In this document: in pieces, positions 22,562 through 33,493 of the stretch
Numbering within the stretch: position 1 is the first letter of the stretch
Layout of the letters: each line of letters begins with the position of its first letter
From: Pollenia angustigena
Taxonomy: Eukaryota; Arthropoda; Insecta; Diptera; Polleniidae
DNA: 64,000 nt
Assembly (NCBI GenBank): GCA_930367215.1
Contig: OV884056.1
Coordinates: 49,476,308 to 49,540,307, forward strand
Direction of reading: 5' to 3'
Made by a program: the position numbers and the translations under genes
Notes under the pieces: model-generated
What the model was told of the DNA's origin: nothing
The model's input: the letters and a program-made list of their open reading frames with translations, nothing else
Database searches by the model: none

Positions 22562-22745
22562 GAGCCAAAAATTCGTTAACAAGGTTTCGCTTAAATGTGC
22601 TAAATTCCCAATTCATACTATTGATAACCTGCAATTTCCTATGCGCATTGCACTGTTTGCTTAGGCCAGATCATCAGGAAACTTCATTCAGTTTATCAAT
22701 AGTTTAAATTGGGAATTTAGCACATTTAAGCGAAACCTTGTCATT
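22562..22745 (+). repeat. CTTAGGCCAG family, copy a, with inverted flank
   Basis: Carries the family 5' block 'aaggtttcgcttaaatgtgc', the spacer 'tatgcgcatt' and the core 'cttaggccagatcatcagg' (core at 22660). Instead of the usual 3' block, it ends with an inverted copy of its own 5' block ('gggaatttagcacatttaag', 22710-22742), giving arms of about 48 bp around the core. Confidence 0.8.
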
Positions 22746-22964
22746 TAAAGCAATAAAATTCCTTTTTTGCTAAAAATTTTAACGCGATGCTTCAATTATG
22801 CGTGTCCGGAAAATCCTTGAAGGATATAAAAATGGTTAAACTTAAACATTGAACATTGATTTTATATATAGATATAATAAATTCCAAAAATGATGAAAAA
22901 ATTCATAGTTTGGCGTCAGGTCTAAGAGGGATAAATCCCTTGATGTTGTTTTTTTTTTATTTCT

Positions 22965-23490
22965 TTTTACTGCATATCTGGAGGACAGCAAGAGTCAAAG
23001 TTTCCAAGTTGGGCGGGATTATAGAAGTGGGCGTGGCACTTCCCATACAAACTCATTACAAATTTATTTATAACTGGAGAACGAATAGAACCAAATAAGT
23101 TACAAACATGTAGGTTATCAAAACACAACATTCCACAAAATGTGGGCGGGATTGGATGAATGGGCGTGACACAAAAATAGTTTTTTATATCGTAAGAACG
23201 GTAAGAGAAATATGTTAAAATTTGGTACACATACCTTGGTTATTCATACACAACCTCTCTGTAAATATGGGCGGGATTGGAGAAGTGGACGTGACACCTC
23301 CCGTACAAAGGCTTTATAGATTTCTATATATCTGAAAAGCTGCAAGAGCTAAAGTTTCCAAATAAGGTACACGCATCTTGTTTATACACAATAGCCGACA
23401 AAATGTATGCGGGAGTGGAGAAGTGGGCGTGGCTCAAAAACGGTTTATTTATATAACTTTCTATTCTTATCCCACCATGGTTAAGGGTAT
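22965..23490 (-). repeat. DINE-like family A2 with GTGGGCG tandem units
   Basis: About four units of roughly 130-150 bp, each with 'gggcgggattggagaagtgg'-like sequence and 'gcgtggcac' or 'gcgtgacac'. On the minus strand the start 'cccttaaccatggtggga' at about 23485 corresponds to 54390-54410 in the plus-oriented copy. There are no long ORFs; apparent reading frames are by-products of the repeat. Confidence 0.7.
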
Positions 23491-23870
23491 GTAAGAATCG
23501 GTTTTATTTATTGTTTTTCTGAAATTTTCGTTTTGCTGAGTTTTTACTTCTTTTGTGATTTTTGTTATAGCGAATTTCGTATATTGAAGTATTACTGTAT
23601 GGTTTCTAGTCATATTAAACAAATTTATTCAAATTTCTTGACAATTCCTATATTAAGGCTTATATTTTTTTTCTTCTGAACTGATTGTGCTGGATTTAAT
23701 TCAGAGTTCCCAGTTTTATTTTATACTTTATCCCCAATTTACGAATTTGTATCCCCAAAAATCCCCACAGATCCGAAAAATAAAATAATGTTATGTTTTT
23801 AAATCTAATTTTATTTGTACTTTGAGTAACTTTAAAAGACGCACAAGAATGTTTATCATTTTAAAAACTT
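23491..23870. other. No gene seen; TATCCCCAA motifs
   Basis: AT-rich. 'tatccccaatttac' near 23730 and its inverse 'tttggggataaatttcc' near 24587 may be eroded ends of one larger element spanning 23.7-24.6 kb. Confidence 0.3.
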
Positions 23871-23872
23871 CT

Positions 23873-24096
23873 GGGGGCTAATTCTGGAAGTCTTGATCGA
23901 CCAATTTTTTTAAAGCAATTTTATTTCTTATTCTTTCTGTCGATACTTAACGAATCGAAATTATTTTTTCTTTGTTGTAAATCATTTATTTGAGTTTTCA
24001 CAACACTGAAAAATAATTTCGATTCGTTCAGTATCGACTGAAATAGATTTTTCGAATCGAAAAAGAATTCGAGCACGACTGCCAGAATAAGCCCCC
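23873..24096. mobile_element. Inverted-repeat MITE (GGGGGCTAATTCTGG ends)
   Basis: Left 'gggggctaattctgg' and right 'ccagaataagccccc' are inverted with one mismatch. Inside, 'aacgaatcgaaattatttt' and 'aaaataatttcgattcgtt' form a second inverted pair, so most of the element can fold on itself. No clear target duplication. Confidence 0.7.
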
Positions 24097-24658
24097 TGGT
24101 TAATCAGCCAAAGCAATTTTGTTTTTCATGTTTTTTGTATTCAAAAGTGTTAGTATTTGAGAGGATGAAATAACTTTGTCACAGCAAACTGAATTATGTT
24201 GAAAGTGTGTATTTATTCTAAGAAGAGATTCTAATAACTCATACTGCTTTATGTTGCTAATTTTGGTTTAAATTATATTTGTTATAGAAACAAGCGTAAC
24301 ATGTTGGTTCATAAAGCAAATTTAAAATTATTATTTCAGCAAGCCTTGAAAATATATCGAACCACCAGCGTCTTGGTATGACAAAAAAAAAACTTCGAAC
24401 AAAAAAAAAAAAAAAAAAAAAAACACTAATTCGTACCAACGCCTTGACCAAACCGGTCTTGACATTGCACAAATGGTTTATACAAATGATATATTATTCC
24501 TATAAGCTTCCAGCGAAAAAAGTTCCTTTCCCCCAAAAAATCCCTTTCCACGAAATATCCCCATTTACAAAAAAAATATCTCCGATTTGGGGATAAATTT
24601 CCAAAACTTAGAAGGCTGATTTAATTCCAAAATTGTTTAGAGAACTGTATACAACGGG
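24097..24658. other. No gene seen; A-rich run
   Basis: Contains a long A-rich tract at 24378-24422. No coding evidence. Confidence 0.4.
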
Positions 24659-24659
24659 C

Positions 24660-25308
24660 GGGGTGCTTTATTGCGAGATAAGGTCATGATGGCTTTATTG
24701 CTCAATTTAATGGGAGATAACGCCATAATGGCCTTATTGATCAATCATTGAGAGGTATAGTCATATTTAAAATTTTGCGAAATGAGAGATAGAGCCATAT
24801 TTTGTTTCGCAAATGAGAGATAAAGCCATATTTTTCCAGAATATTGTTATGCATGGTGTAAACATTCGGTAAAAGGGAAAATCCTTAAGCCTATAGTACA
24901 CGGAATGTAAAAAGCCACATGCGCATGTCGTTCTGACGTCATTTTGACGTCACAACAAAACCACAATATCCAGTTCGTGTTGTGTTATGACGACAAAATT
25001 ACGTCAGAAGCACATGCGCATGTGGCTTTTTACATTCCGTGTACTATAGGCTTTAGTTATCATTGAAAAACATACTGGAGGAAAAAACCCCTAAGCACGG
25101 CCACAGGCCGTAACGTAGAAGACTTTCAATACATAACTTTAGTGTCTCCGGAACTAAAATGAGAGATAAAGCCATTTTCTAATATTGCTAATGTGAGCTA
25201 AGACCATGATGGCTTTATCTCCCATTCAAATAAAAAAAAGGCTTTTTCTCCCTATTGAATGAGAGATAAAGCCATCATGGCCTTATCTCACATGATAAAA
25301 AAGCACCT
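24660..25308. mobile_element. Element with GGGTGCTTT ends and AGATAAAGCCAT arrays
   Basis: The left 'ggggtgctttattgcgagat' and the right end, whose complement begins 'gaggtgcttttttatcatg', are related inverted ends followed by matching sequence. About ten copies of 'gagataaagccat' or 'atggctttatctc' lie within 300 bp of each end, in both orientations, like subterminal transposase-binding sites. A separate MITE (24888-25052) interrupts the middle. No ORF; superfamily unknown; no certain target duplication. Confidence 0.65.
24888..25052. mobile_element. TTA-flanked foldback MITE (AGCCTATAGTACACGG ends)
   Basis: The terminal 41 bp are perfect inverted repeats starting 'agcctatagtacacggaatg'. 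TTA occurs on both sides (24885-24887, 25053-25055), a PIF/Harbinger-type duplication. The element is 165 bp and nested in the 24660-25308 element, so it is the younger insertion. Confidence 0.82.
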
Positions 25309-25339
25309 CTCCGAAACAACTTTACACGAAAATATTTTT

Positions 25340-25495
25340 TTAAGTGGGCGTGTTTTCAACAAAATCAAACCTCCGGAATATAATTTCTTCTCTAGGGATC
25401 TTTGATTATGGCTTCTTGGTGTAACATACGGTATGACAAACTTGAAATGACCCTCATTTGCCCCCCGTGGTGGTGGAAGCTACATATTTAAACCG
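25340..25495 (+). repeat. DINE-like 3'-end relic
   Basis: 'gtgggcgtgttttcaac', then 'ggtatgacaaacttgaaatg' and 'gtggtggtggaagcta', follow the order of the family-A end at 48.3-48.5 kb (gtgttttcaac, ggaatgacaaactgaatat, gtggtggagggtat). Diverged and lacking the RGAC/TA core. Confidence 0.45.
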
Positions 25496-26635
25496 ATATA
25501 CTTAATTTGTATCTTTTTTTAAGAAAACTAGCACATTATTTGGAATGGTCTCATATATTTTGTATTATAAACCATAAATTTATTTCGTTCTTTTTCCCCT
25601 TTTATTTATAAGTAAGTCATAAAACTCGTTGCTTTATAGGAAAAATTTTCTTTAACACATGTCTATAAAAAAGCATAAAAATAAATAAGTTTCTGTAAAA
25701 GGTTTGATGGCTGTTTTTTACTTTTTTCTAATTTAAAAGCCGCGAGTTTTATACAAAAGACAGCTGATACCACATACAAATAAAAAGAATATATCCATTT
25801 ATGGGCAAATGTAAGTTGAAAAGGCAGAGGAAGATATAAAATCTAAAATTACTGCACACATTGTACAAAATATAAACAATTTACAATAACAATATACATA
25901 CTGTAGATCCTATTGCTGTTGTTACTTAAAAGGGCTTTTTGCTAGAAACACAAATGACCATAAAACTATTTTAAAACCATAAAATCCGAAAACAAAGCAA
26001 GTTACTAAAATAAAGAATATTAAAATACAACAAATTTATGAGTAAGAGAACCCAAACAAAATATTTTCTTCTTCTATTTAAATTGACATTCTAATAGACA
26101 CGTTTATGACTATGACGGTGGTATAGATTCTCTGTCTTAAAATGCCGGTAAGTAGTTACCTGCATGTTCTTTGATCAAAGACATAAAAACACAGCATGAA
26201 ATGTGCAAAATATAATAAAGAAAGTAAAATTAATATTTATTTTGCACTCAATACCTTAAAAACCAAGCAAAGGTAAACATTGAAAGGAAGCAATTCAAAA
26301 GGACAAAAAGGTTAAAACCTTTACGCCTTAAATGAGTCTAAAGGAGCAAAACTAAAATAAAAAGTCTTGAGTAAAGAACAGAAAATGCAGTCATGTTTTT
26401 GTTAATCCTGAAATTTAAAACTAAACCTTCGTTTTAGAGACTAAACTTGGTATTCTTATGTTGTCTTTTGTTGTATAAATCATGTAAAACTAACAATTGT
26501 GCAGGGCTTAAGTAAAGAAATTTTGTTGTTGGGCTTTAACACGCAAATTTTAAGGCTATTTTAGGTTCATCAAGAAATTAACAGATAAGGGGAAAGAGAA
26601 ACAAAACTAAATGAAATCTTCAATAAAAAGATTTC
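25496..26635. other. No gene seen
   Basis: AT-rich spacer without recognisable element ends. Confidence 0.4.
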
Positions 26636-26639
26636 TCTA

Positions 26640-26815
26640 TAACGTGCTAAATTCCCAGTTTTTATTTTTAATAAATGCACTGAAATTTAATGTTGAGAGA
26701 GCTAGTTTCTATGCGCAATTCACTGGTTGCTTAGGCCAGAGCATCAGAAAACTTTTTCCAAAGGATTTGAAAAAGCTAAAGATATTATACAAATAAAACT
26801 GTAAAACGAATGAGA
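26640..26815 (+). repeat. CTTAGGCCAG family, copy b
   Basis: Includes 'aacgtgctaaattcccagt', 'ctatgcgcaattcactggt', core at 26730 and the 3' block 'agatattatacaaataaaac'. The frame reading 'FTGCLGQSIRKLFPKDLKK' is open throughout this copy, as in copy c. Confidence 0.8.
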
Positions 26816-26982
26816 ATTACAATCGTTCACGTCTTACTTGCAAACGGTTTACAAGCTAAGACAAATCGAATCGAATCGAAACATGAAAACATGTAGGAGA
26901 AAATTATTAATATGCCATATATAACAAAAAAAAAAGCTGTTTTTTAAACAATAAAATGTGATACCCTTCACGCAGAGTAATG

Positions 26983-27988
26983 CTATGTTCACACACGAGA
27001 TGATTGACCATACATTGAAGTGATTTGTTAATCACTTTAAATTGACATGCCCTGCAGATAACGAGACTAGTCCATACATGCATGTAAGAAGTAGTCCATA
27101 AAGGAGTAGGAGTACTCCAAACCAACTCCAAATATATGATTAATAGGTGGTCGATTTAACATTACAATGTCCTAGGAGTGGACCATATAACCCAGTTTTG
27201 CATTACAACTGAGAAGCCTTAAAACTACTCCATTTTAATAAATACTCCTAGTGGACTAGTTTTGAAACTACTCCATGGTATACTCTAGAGGATTAGTTTT
27301 AACTTCGTTTAAAAACAAAAGCATTTCGTTTAAAATCGAAGACATGTCGTTTTACTACAAACTCTTTTTAACAATGACATGGTCCATGCTTGCATAACCA
27401 TAACGAAGTGATTTAGATTACAACTAAATCACTTCGTTAATCACATAGAATCCTCTGAATATACCTCAATCTGAGTATAATGTAAAATCGGCCACACTAA
27501 ACGTACCTCTCACGTGTACAACCGACAACGATTTCTTCTTAATTTGTTTTATTTCGTCATTAAATAATCCATTAATTTTCACAATTTCATCATTAATATG
27601 TTTAAAATAATATTCTTATAGCTTAGGCCCGTTTTCACAACTTACCGATAGCTAAAAGTAGACTTTAATCGGCCTTATAAAAAGTGTTCCATTGCTAAAA
27701 CTTTACTTTAACCTAAAGTGAGCGATAAAGTACATTTAGGTTCATCCTACCTGGTAGGTTAAAGTAAAGTTGTAATAATGGAACACATTTTATACGGCCA
27801 ATAAAATCCTACCTTTAGCTATCGGTAAGTTGTGAAAACGGGCCTTAAAGTATTTATATTCATTTTTGATACCTTAAAAAAAATATAAATTTCTTTTTTG
27901 TGTTGTTTTTTCTTAATCAACTGTCATCTTAATCATCTCAAATGTCATGTAATGTTAAACGCGTTTAAAAACCCAAGTGTGAACATAG
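26983..27988. mobile_element. Inverted-repeat element with CTATGTTCACAC ends
   Basis: Left 'ctatgttcacacacgagatg' and right 'aagtgtgaacatag' are inverted ends, with loosely similar subterminal sequence ('gagatgattgacc' against the inverse of 'aatcatctcaaatg'). The interior holds repeated 'actactcca' motifs and the nested Harbinger-type MITE at 27626-27844. No transposase. Confidence 0.55.
27626..27844. mobile_element. PIF/Harbinger-type MITE (GGCCCGTTTTCACAAC ends), copy 2
   Basis: The terminal arms 'ggcccgttttcacaacttac' are perfectly inverted, and the inner arms ('aaagtgttccattg' against 'aataatggaacacattt') also pair. TTA flanks both sides (27623-27625, 27845-27847). Less degraded than copy 1 at 7836-8060. 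Confidence 0.87.
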
Positions 27989-28074
27989 TATAAAAGAATA
28001 TTTAAGGATTAAGTTCGCAATCTAAAAATTAAAAGCCAATATAAATCAAAATTTAGCTCATGGTTTAATTATTT

Positions 28075-28500
28075 CGTTGCGGTTTTAGACGTATTACAGT
28101 ATATTTCAGAAGTACCCTTCATATGGGACCTGTGAGAAATAACGGACTGGTCTTCACAAAACTTGGCAGAAAGGTTTCTAATCTTATGGAACTAGCCATA
28201 ACAAATTTCATTATAATTCCACGATATGTTGTGATTTTGGGCGTATTAAAGTTTTTTCCAAAAGTAGGCTTTACATGGGGCTTATGGTAAGTTATGAACC
28301 GATCTTCACGAAATTTAGCAGTGTGATGTTTAGTCTTTAGAAACTACGGCCAAATTTGACTACAATAGCACTGTTGGTTACGGTTTAAGGCGTGTTTTCT
28401 GAGTGTAGCCCTTATATTAGGGCCTATGGTGAATATTGAACCGATCTTTACAAAATTAAGTTCAGTATGATTTCAAGTCATATAAATGGTTATTGTCCAA
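28075..28500 (+). repeat. DINE-like family A, partial tandem array
   Basis: Three diverged units spaced about 150 bp, each with 'ggttttaggcg'-like sequence, 'tatgggacctgtg' or 'catggggcttatgg', and 'gaaccgatcttcacgaaatt'. The same unit as 47.37-48.08 kb. Both ends of the parent element are missing. Confidence 0.65.
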
Positions 28501-28676
28501 ATTTAAATGAGAATTGGCGCATTCCGTCAGTAAGTTTTTGTTACAAAAATAACGCACGATGTTTTTTGTTAATAAAATTTCATATTTCATTTTCATGGAA
28601 TTATCTAAATATTTTTTATTATAATGATAATTATGTGTGAAATATAACATTGGCCAAATGCGCTCCACGGCTTCGG

Positions 28677-29194
28677 TGGCATACTTTTATCCAAAGTTCC
28701 ATATTTGCAATGTCTCTGAGAAGTAATTGAGGTTTAATGTCGTTAATGTGCCAAATTATCTCATCCTTTAGCTTTTGAATTGTTCTTGGTTTATTTACTT
28801 ACACTTTTGCTTTGAAATATCCCCAAAGAAATAAGTCCAGCGGTGTCAAATCACATGAGAGATAACACGGCCATTGAATTTCTCGTGCAAAAGAGCTATT
28901 GTTTCGTTGGCTGTTTGGCAAGTGGCACCATCATGTTGGAACCACATATCATTCAGGTCTATATCCTCAATTTCTGATCACAAGAAGTCCGTTATCATCT
29001 CGCCATAGCGAACACCATTCAAGGTTACTGCTTGGCCAACCTCATGTTCGAAGAAGGGCTGCCCGCCCGATGATGCCGCCAGCCCATTAACCTTGCCAAA
29101 CCAAAAAACCACGAAATGCATTTGGATTTGAACGCCCATTTTCGTAAAAGATTTCAACAATCTTAATGCGCTGCTCAATTGTGTACTTCTCCAT
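28677..29194 (-). pseudogene. rosa-like (DD41D) mariner transposase relic
   Basis: From ATG 29194 the minus strand reads 'MEKYTIEQRIKIVEIFYENG', a typical N-terminus of this mariner group. After a deletion that removes the helix-turn-helix domains and first catalytic aspartate come 'VNGLAASSGGQPFFEHE', 'LNDMWFQHDGATCQTANET', then 'CDLTPLDLFLWGYFKAKV' and 'NKPRTIQKLKDEI'. Frameshifts, stops and a deletion between the second and third acids are present. About 500 bp of an original 1.1 kb remains. Confidence 0.87.
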
Positions 29195-29195
29195 G

Positions 29196-29845
29196 CACAG
29201 AAAAAATGAAAAGCTAACTTCAATTAACATATTAGTTAGAAATATGTACTATTTATTAAATTCCGTACTGATTTTCCGCCTGCAAACAAATTGATTACAT
29301 CAATTAACCTATTTGTAAATTTGAGCTTTTCTTGCTGTTGAATTTCAATAAATAGGTTTAATTGAAATGTGAACATCAACACAACAAAAGAGGCTATATA
29401 AAACGTAAACACAAATCAGAATATCAAAGTTTTTCTTGGGATTAAAAAAATTAATTAACAAGGTTTCGTTTAAATGTGCTAAATTCCAATTTCATACTAT
29501 TGATAAACTGAAATTTATTGTTGAAGGGATAAGCTATTCCTATGCGCATTTCACTGGTTGCTTAGGCCAGATCGTCAGGAAACTTTATCCAAAGATTTTA
29601 GAAAAACTAAAGATATTACACTATTATTTTTTTTCGATCAACACATATAATTTAAATAATTAAAAAATTGTTTGAAACTTTAAAATATTTTGAAGTTTGT
29701 GTGTATGTTTTCATATTTGCAAATATACACACAAACATTATAAATTTTATTTTCAATTAAGGCAAATTAATTGGAACGATAAAAAGTTTTTGAAACAGCA
29801 TTACTTGATTTAATTGAAAATATTTTTGCGACAATTTTTTCTGTG
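29196..29845. mobile_element. CACAGAAAAAAT-ended MITE inserted at a transposase start
   Basis: Ends 'cacagaaaaaat' and 'attttttctgtg' are short inverted repeats like those of the 1123-1856 element; TG flanks both sides rather than TA. The left end starts one base beyond the ATG of the neighbouring mariner relic. The interior holds CTTAGGCCAG copy c. The TIR match is short, so boundaries are tentative. Confidence 0.45.
29448..29625 (+). repeat. CTTAGGCCAG family, copy c
   Basis: Best-preserved copy: 'aacaaggtttcgtttaaatg', 'gattgataaactgaaattt'-type spacer, 'ggataagctattcctatgcg', core at 29561, then 'ttagaaaaactaaagatatt'. The frame 'YAHFTGCLGQIVRKLYPKIL' is open through all of it. Confidence 0.85.
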
Positions 29846-29879
29846 TGGTTGAATTGGTCGAATACCGAAAGAAAGAAAG

Positions 29880-30170
29880 GTTAAATAAAGTTGGATAAAA
29901 AACTTGACGATAAAATGTGTATCAGAATTAACATCGTTCATTATGGTTGGCCAACCTTTATTAATTTTTTAGTTAGGTTGTTCCATAAGCTTCTTAGTAG
30001 AACAAGAAAGAATTTGATATCATTATTGTCTTCCTTTGAGTTGTATGAAAGTGAGCATGATTTCAGTAAACGCACAGACAGACGGACATGGCTAAATCGA
30101 GCACCTAGATTATATATATGTACCTTATGATTTTAAAAAAGTTTCACACGGAATGACAAACCTATGGTGT
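29880..30170 (+). repeat. mini-me/DINE-like 3' segment
   Basis: RGAC microsatellite ('cagacagacggac'), core 'atggctaaatcga', TA run 'ttatatatatg' and then 'agtttcacacggaatgacaa' occur in the order of the 48.3-48.5 kb element. This matches the mini-me layout known from Diptera (two microsatellites around a conserved core). Confidence 0.7.
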
Positions 30171-30416
30171 TTTCTTTTCTGACAGTAATGTACCATGAAT
30201 GCTACCATTCGCGCCGGTTTTTGTTCTGTTCTAAAAAAATATGCAAAAATGTGAGAAGTTGTTACAAAAATAAATGGTAACTTTGTTCCATTTTTTACCC
30301 GCAGTTATAATTGATTGTGAAATAATACCTTTTTTTGTATCTGCACTAAGTACTTATTTATGCAATTAAGTATTTTTTATTAACTTTTTTCTTGTGTTTG
30401 CGTACAATTTGTGTTG
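30171..30416. other. No gene seen
   Basis: Short AT-rich spacer. Confidence 0.4.
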
Positions 30417-30418
30417 TA

Positions 30419-30995
30419 CAGTAGAATCTCACAAATTTGAACCACTTTGTGCACCGGGCAGTTCGAATTTCTGAAAAGTTCGATTTCTGGACATTTTTTT
30501 TTTTCACAGAAAATAATAAAATTATGAAGAAATAGTGAAAAATAATGAATAGTATTTTAACTCAAACAATTTTTTTTAATAACATTAAATTAATTAAACA
30601 TATTAAATTCATAATTGACCTTCAGTTCATATTAAATCATATTCATATTAAATTTCATACGCATATGACCGAATTGTACACACCACCAATAACTCGGTGA
30701 TTCCCCGTTTTATTTTTACTTTAATGAGCGAAAAAAATAATTTTTAGTGAAAATAAAAAACAAAATATAAAAAAATTCCAGAAATTAGAACACCCTGTTC
30801 TAATTTTAGGGCGTTTAATTTGAGTTTTCGCCTATTAAGTTCAAAATCATAAAAAAAAAATTTCATAGTAGAAATTAAAACCAAAAAAAAAACTTCCAGA
30901 AATTAGAACCACATGCGTCCAATACATTGAAATGGCCGGTTCTAATTTCTGGGCGATTCGAATTTGTGAGGGTTCGAATTTGTGAGATTCTACTG
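30419..30995. mobile_element. pogo/Tigger-type MITE (CAGTAGAATCTCACAAAT ends)
   Basis: The left 'cagtagaatctcacaaattt' and the right complement 'cagtagaatctcacaaattc' are near-perfect inverted repeats with TA duplications (30417-30418, 30996-30997). The CAGTNGAAYCTC start is typical of pogo-like elements. Subterminal 'ttctaatttctgg' and 'ccagaaattagaac' repeats are present. 577 bp, no transposase. Confidence 0.85.
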
Positions 30996-30997
30996 TA

Positions 30998-32819
30998 TTG
31001 TGATTTTTGTTTATACCCACCAAACAATTTTAGGAGCGCTCTTAAATATGACTCTTACAAGATTCCTTTTCTTGAGGGTTTTATGATTACCCTCCTAACT
31101 TATGAGCAATTCTGATTGATTTCGGAGCTTGTAGAATTCAGGACTCCGAAAAGACTCATTTTTATGAGCAATTTAGGAGCACACTCCTAGAAAACTCTTA
31201 TTTATGAGGGTTTTCTGAGGGGCAACGATAGCTTGTTTTCTTTTTCTTGAAAATTTCAATATTTTGCGTTTGTCTGTCATTATTGTTTTGATAAAATCTT
31301 TGAGAAATTGTGCCAAAAACTAGGATTATTTCTGTGTTTTTAAATAAAAAAACTATCCATTTGAAGCCTTTGTTAAAAGAAAATTAGGTGGTTTTGTCCG
31401 CTGAAATTTGTTTAAGACGATTATGATTTCCATGCACAAAACATATATTAATAAAACTTTTCCATTAAAAGCTAAAAAGCACAAATTTACATATAAAATG
31501 AATACCCTAATTTCAAGAAAAAGAAACACTCTTATAACACTCTTTTTTGGCTCCAAAATCCCTCTTTTATCACTCTTTTAAGAGGTTGTTATGATTGATT
31601 TGTGAGCAAAAAGGCTCACAATATATTGTGATGGATATCAAAACTTTTTGTTTTCCGTTTGTTTTACTTTTATTAAATAATTATTTTATTTTTGGCCCAA
31701 TATTTTTAACAACAGCTGACTTTAATTATTGAAAATCAGTGTTGTTAATGCTTATTGGAATTCAAAGAAAATTTAATGTTGAAAATTGCTACAACCGTGG
31801 TGAATATCGCTTATTAGTACAAACTTTGCATTAAATATTCAACACGCTAAATACACATTAGCGTTGAGTGTAAAACGTAACTAATGTTTTGTTTCAATGT
31901 AACTTAGAAAAATGTATCACTTTGTAAGGGTGAGTGCAACCTGATAAATATATAACACAATTATAATGCATTATTATTTTTATTAGAACAGAAGACACCA
32001 TTAGCATATGGCCACTAAAAAGCTCCAAATTTCTTTTCTTACGTCACCTATACCAAAATATAGTACGCATGTTAAAATGTCTTCCCCATAAGTTTTATTC
32101 TAGTTCAGTATCCGCTCTACTTCAGCTAAAGACAATTTTTAGTAAAAAAAAATATTTTAGAATCTTCCTCTACTTCATTAACAAATCTCTTCATAAACTT
32201 AGTGTACTTTTTTATTTTCTGTAGTTTTAATTTTTTCAATTTAAACAAGCCTAAAATGCATGATTTTAAAGCAAACACTTTAACACCATTTTTAACATGT
32301 TTGTTCTCGTATACATTGTATGTGTGTTATTTTGTATTAACATTTTTTTGCTGGTTATCTCAACATGCTTTTTTTTTCTTTCCTAAATATGTAATCCATG
32401 CTTTAGATCCGGTGAAAAATAAAAGTAATTCTCCAATAACTAGAATTTAGATCTTAAACATCATGGCACACACGCAATCTAGTTTTTTTCTCAGTTTACT
32501 TTAGATTTTCGTCGAAATGTTTTTTTTTCTAATTTTTACAACTATTGCATGGCATGCACTAACATAAGTGACTTTGCTGTTTGAAAAGTTGTTAAGTACA
32601 GTGAGATCAAAGAGGAAATTCTTACATCAAAATCGTATTGAAGAATCGTTCTTGTTAAGTTTTTTCTCTAGTTTAGTTTTAGTTCTGTTCGAGTTTAGTT
32701 CTATTGGGTGTTTTTTTTTAAAGCTACATGAGAACTTTCGATATCGACAACTATGGTTTGACAGTTGAGAATACCAAACTTTGTTAACATTTATGTTCAG
32801 TAAGGTTTGCCAAGTCACC
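30998..32819. other. No gene seen; GCTC/GAGC-rich inverted motifs at 31.0-31.6 kb
   Basis: 31015-31625 carries repeated 'aggagc', 'gactctta' and 'gagcaa' motifs in both orientations, suggesting a worn foldback whose ends I could not fix. The rest is AT-rich. Confidence 0.35.
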
Positions 32820-33493
32820 ATGAATCGTTCTAGGGTTAACGCATTTAAATTATGAATATTTATTAAAAAAAATAAATCTGTTCACAAAGTTCCTAGAGCT
32901 CATTTCTGGTTAAATGGCTACGGCAATAAGCAAAAATGCCGTATTAAAAGCGAAGAGAAACCTCAAGCCGTTAACGAATCACCAATACATCAATTAAAAT
33001 TGACTGTTTGGTTCGGTTTACACGCTCTTTCGAAATGAGGAAGCAGCTGCCGCTACGGTGAGTAGCAAGCCCTATCGAGCCATGCTGACCGAATTTTTGT
33101 TTCCAAAAATTAAGCAGCTAAACATCAACGACATTTGGTTCCACCAAGATGGCACAGTTTGCCATACAACGCGCTTAACAATCGAATTTTTGCGAAATCA
33201 ATTTGATGACAGCCTTATTTTCAGAAGTGGTCCTGTACACTGGCTTCCTCTTACTTGCGATTTAACGCCTCTGGATAACTTTTTATAGGGCTATGTTAAG
33301 TCATTGATTTTTTCCGAGTCTTGAAGCATTGGACGCCAATACTCAAGCCACCACTGAAGCCATACGGCCAGAGTTAATGGAAAAAGTAGGCATATATTAG
33401 ACTAATCGAATGGACCATGTAACACGTAGCCGCAGCGGACTTATGCCGGAAAATATCCACAAGAAATTTCATTTTAACAATTGCATCTTTTAA
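32820..33493 (+). pseudogene. rosa-like (DD41D) mariner transposase relic
   Basis: 'MNRSRVNAF' (from 32820) jumps, by an internal deletion, into 'AHFWLNGYGNKQKCRI', which normally follows the first catalytic aspartate ('SDEAHFW'); that aspartate is gone. Next come 'VNESPIHQLKLTVWFGLHA', then 'LNINDIWFHQDGTVCHTTR' (second Asp, codon 33148-33150) and 'TCDLTPLDNFL' (third Asp, codon 33274-33276). Exactly 41 residues lie between these two, the DD41D spacing of rosa-type mariners. A stop interrupts 'WGYVKS'. A shifted frame ends 'NRMDHVTRSRSGLMPENIH' and 'KKFHFNN'. Confidence 0.9.
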
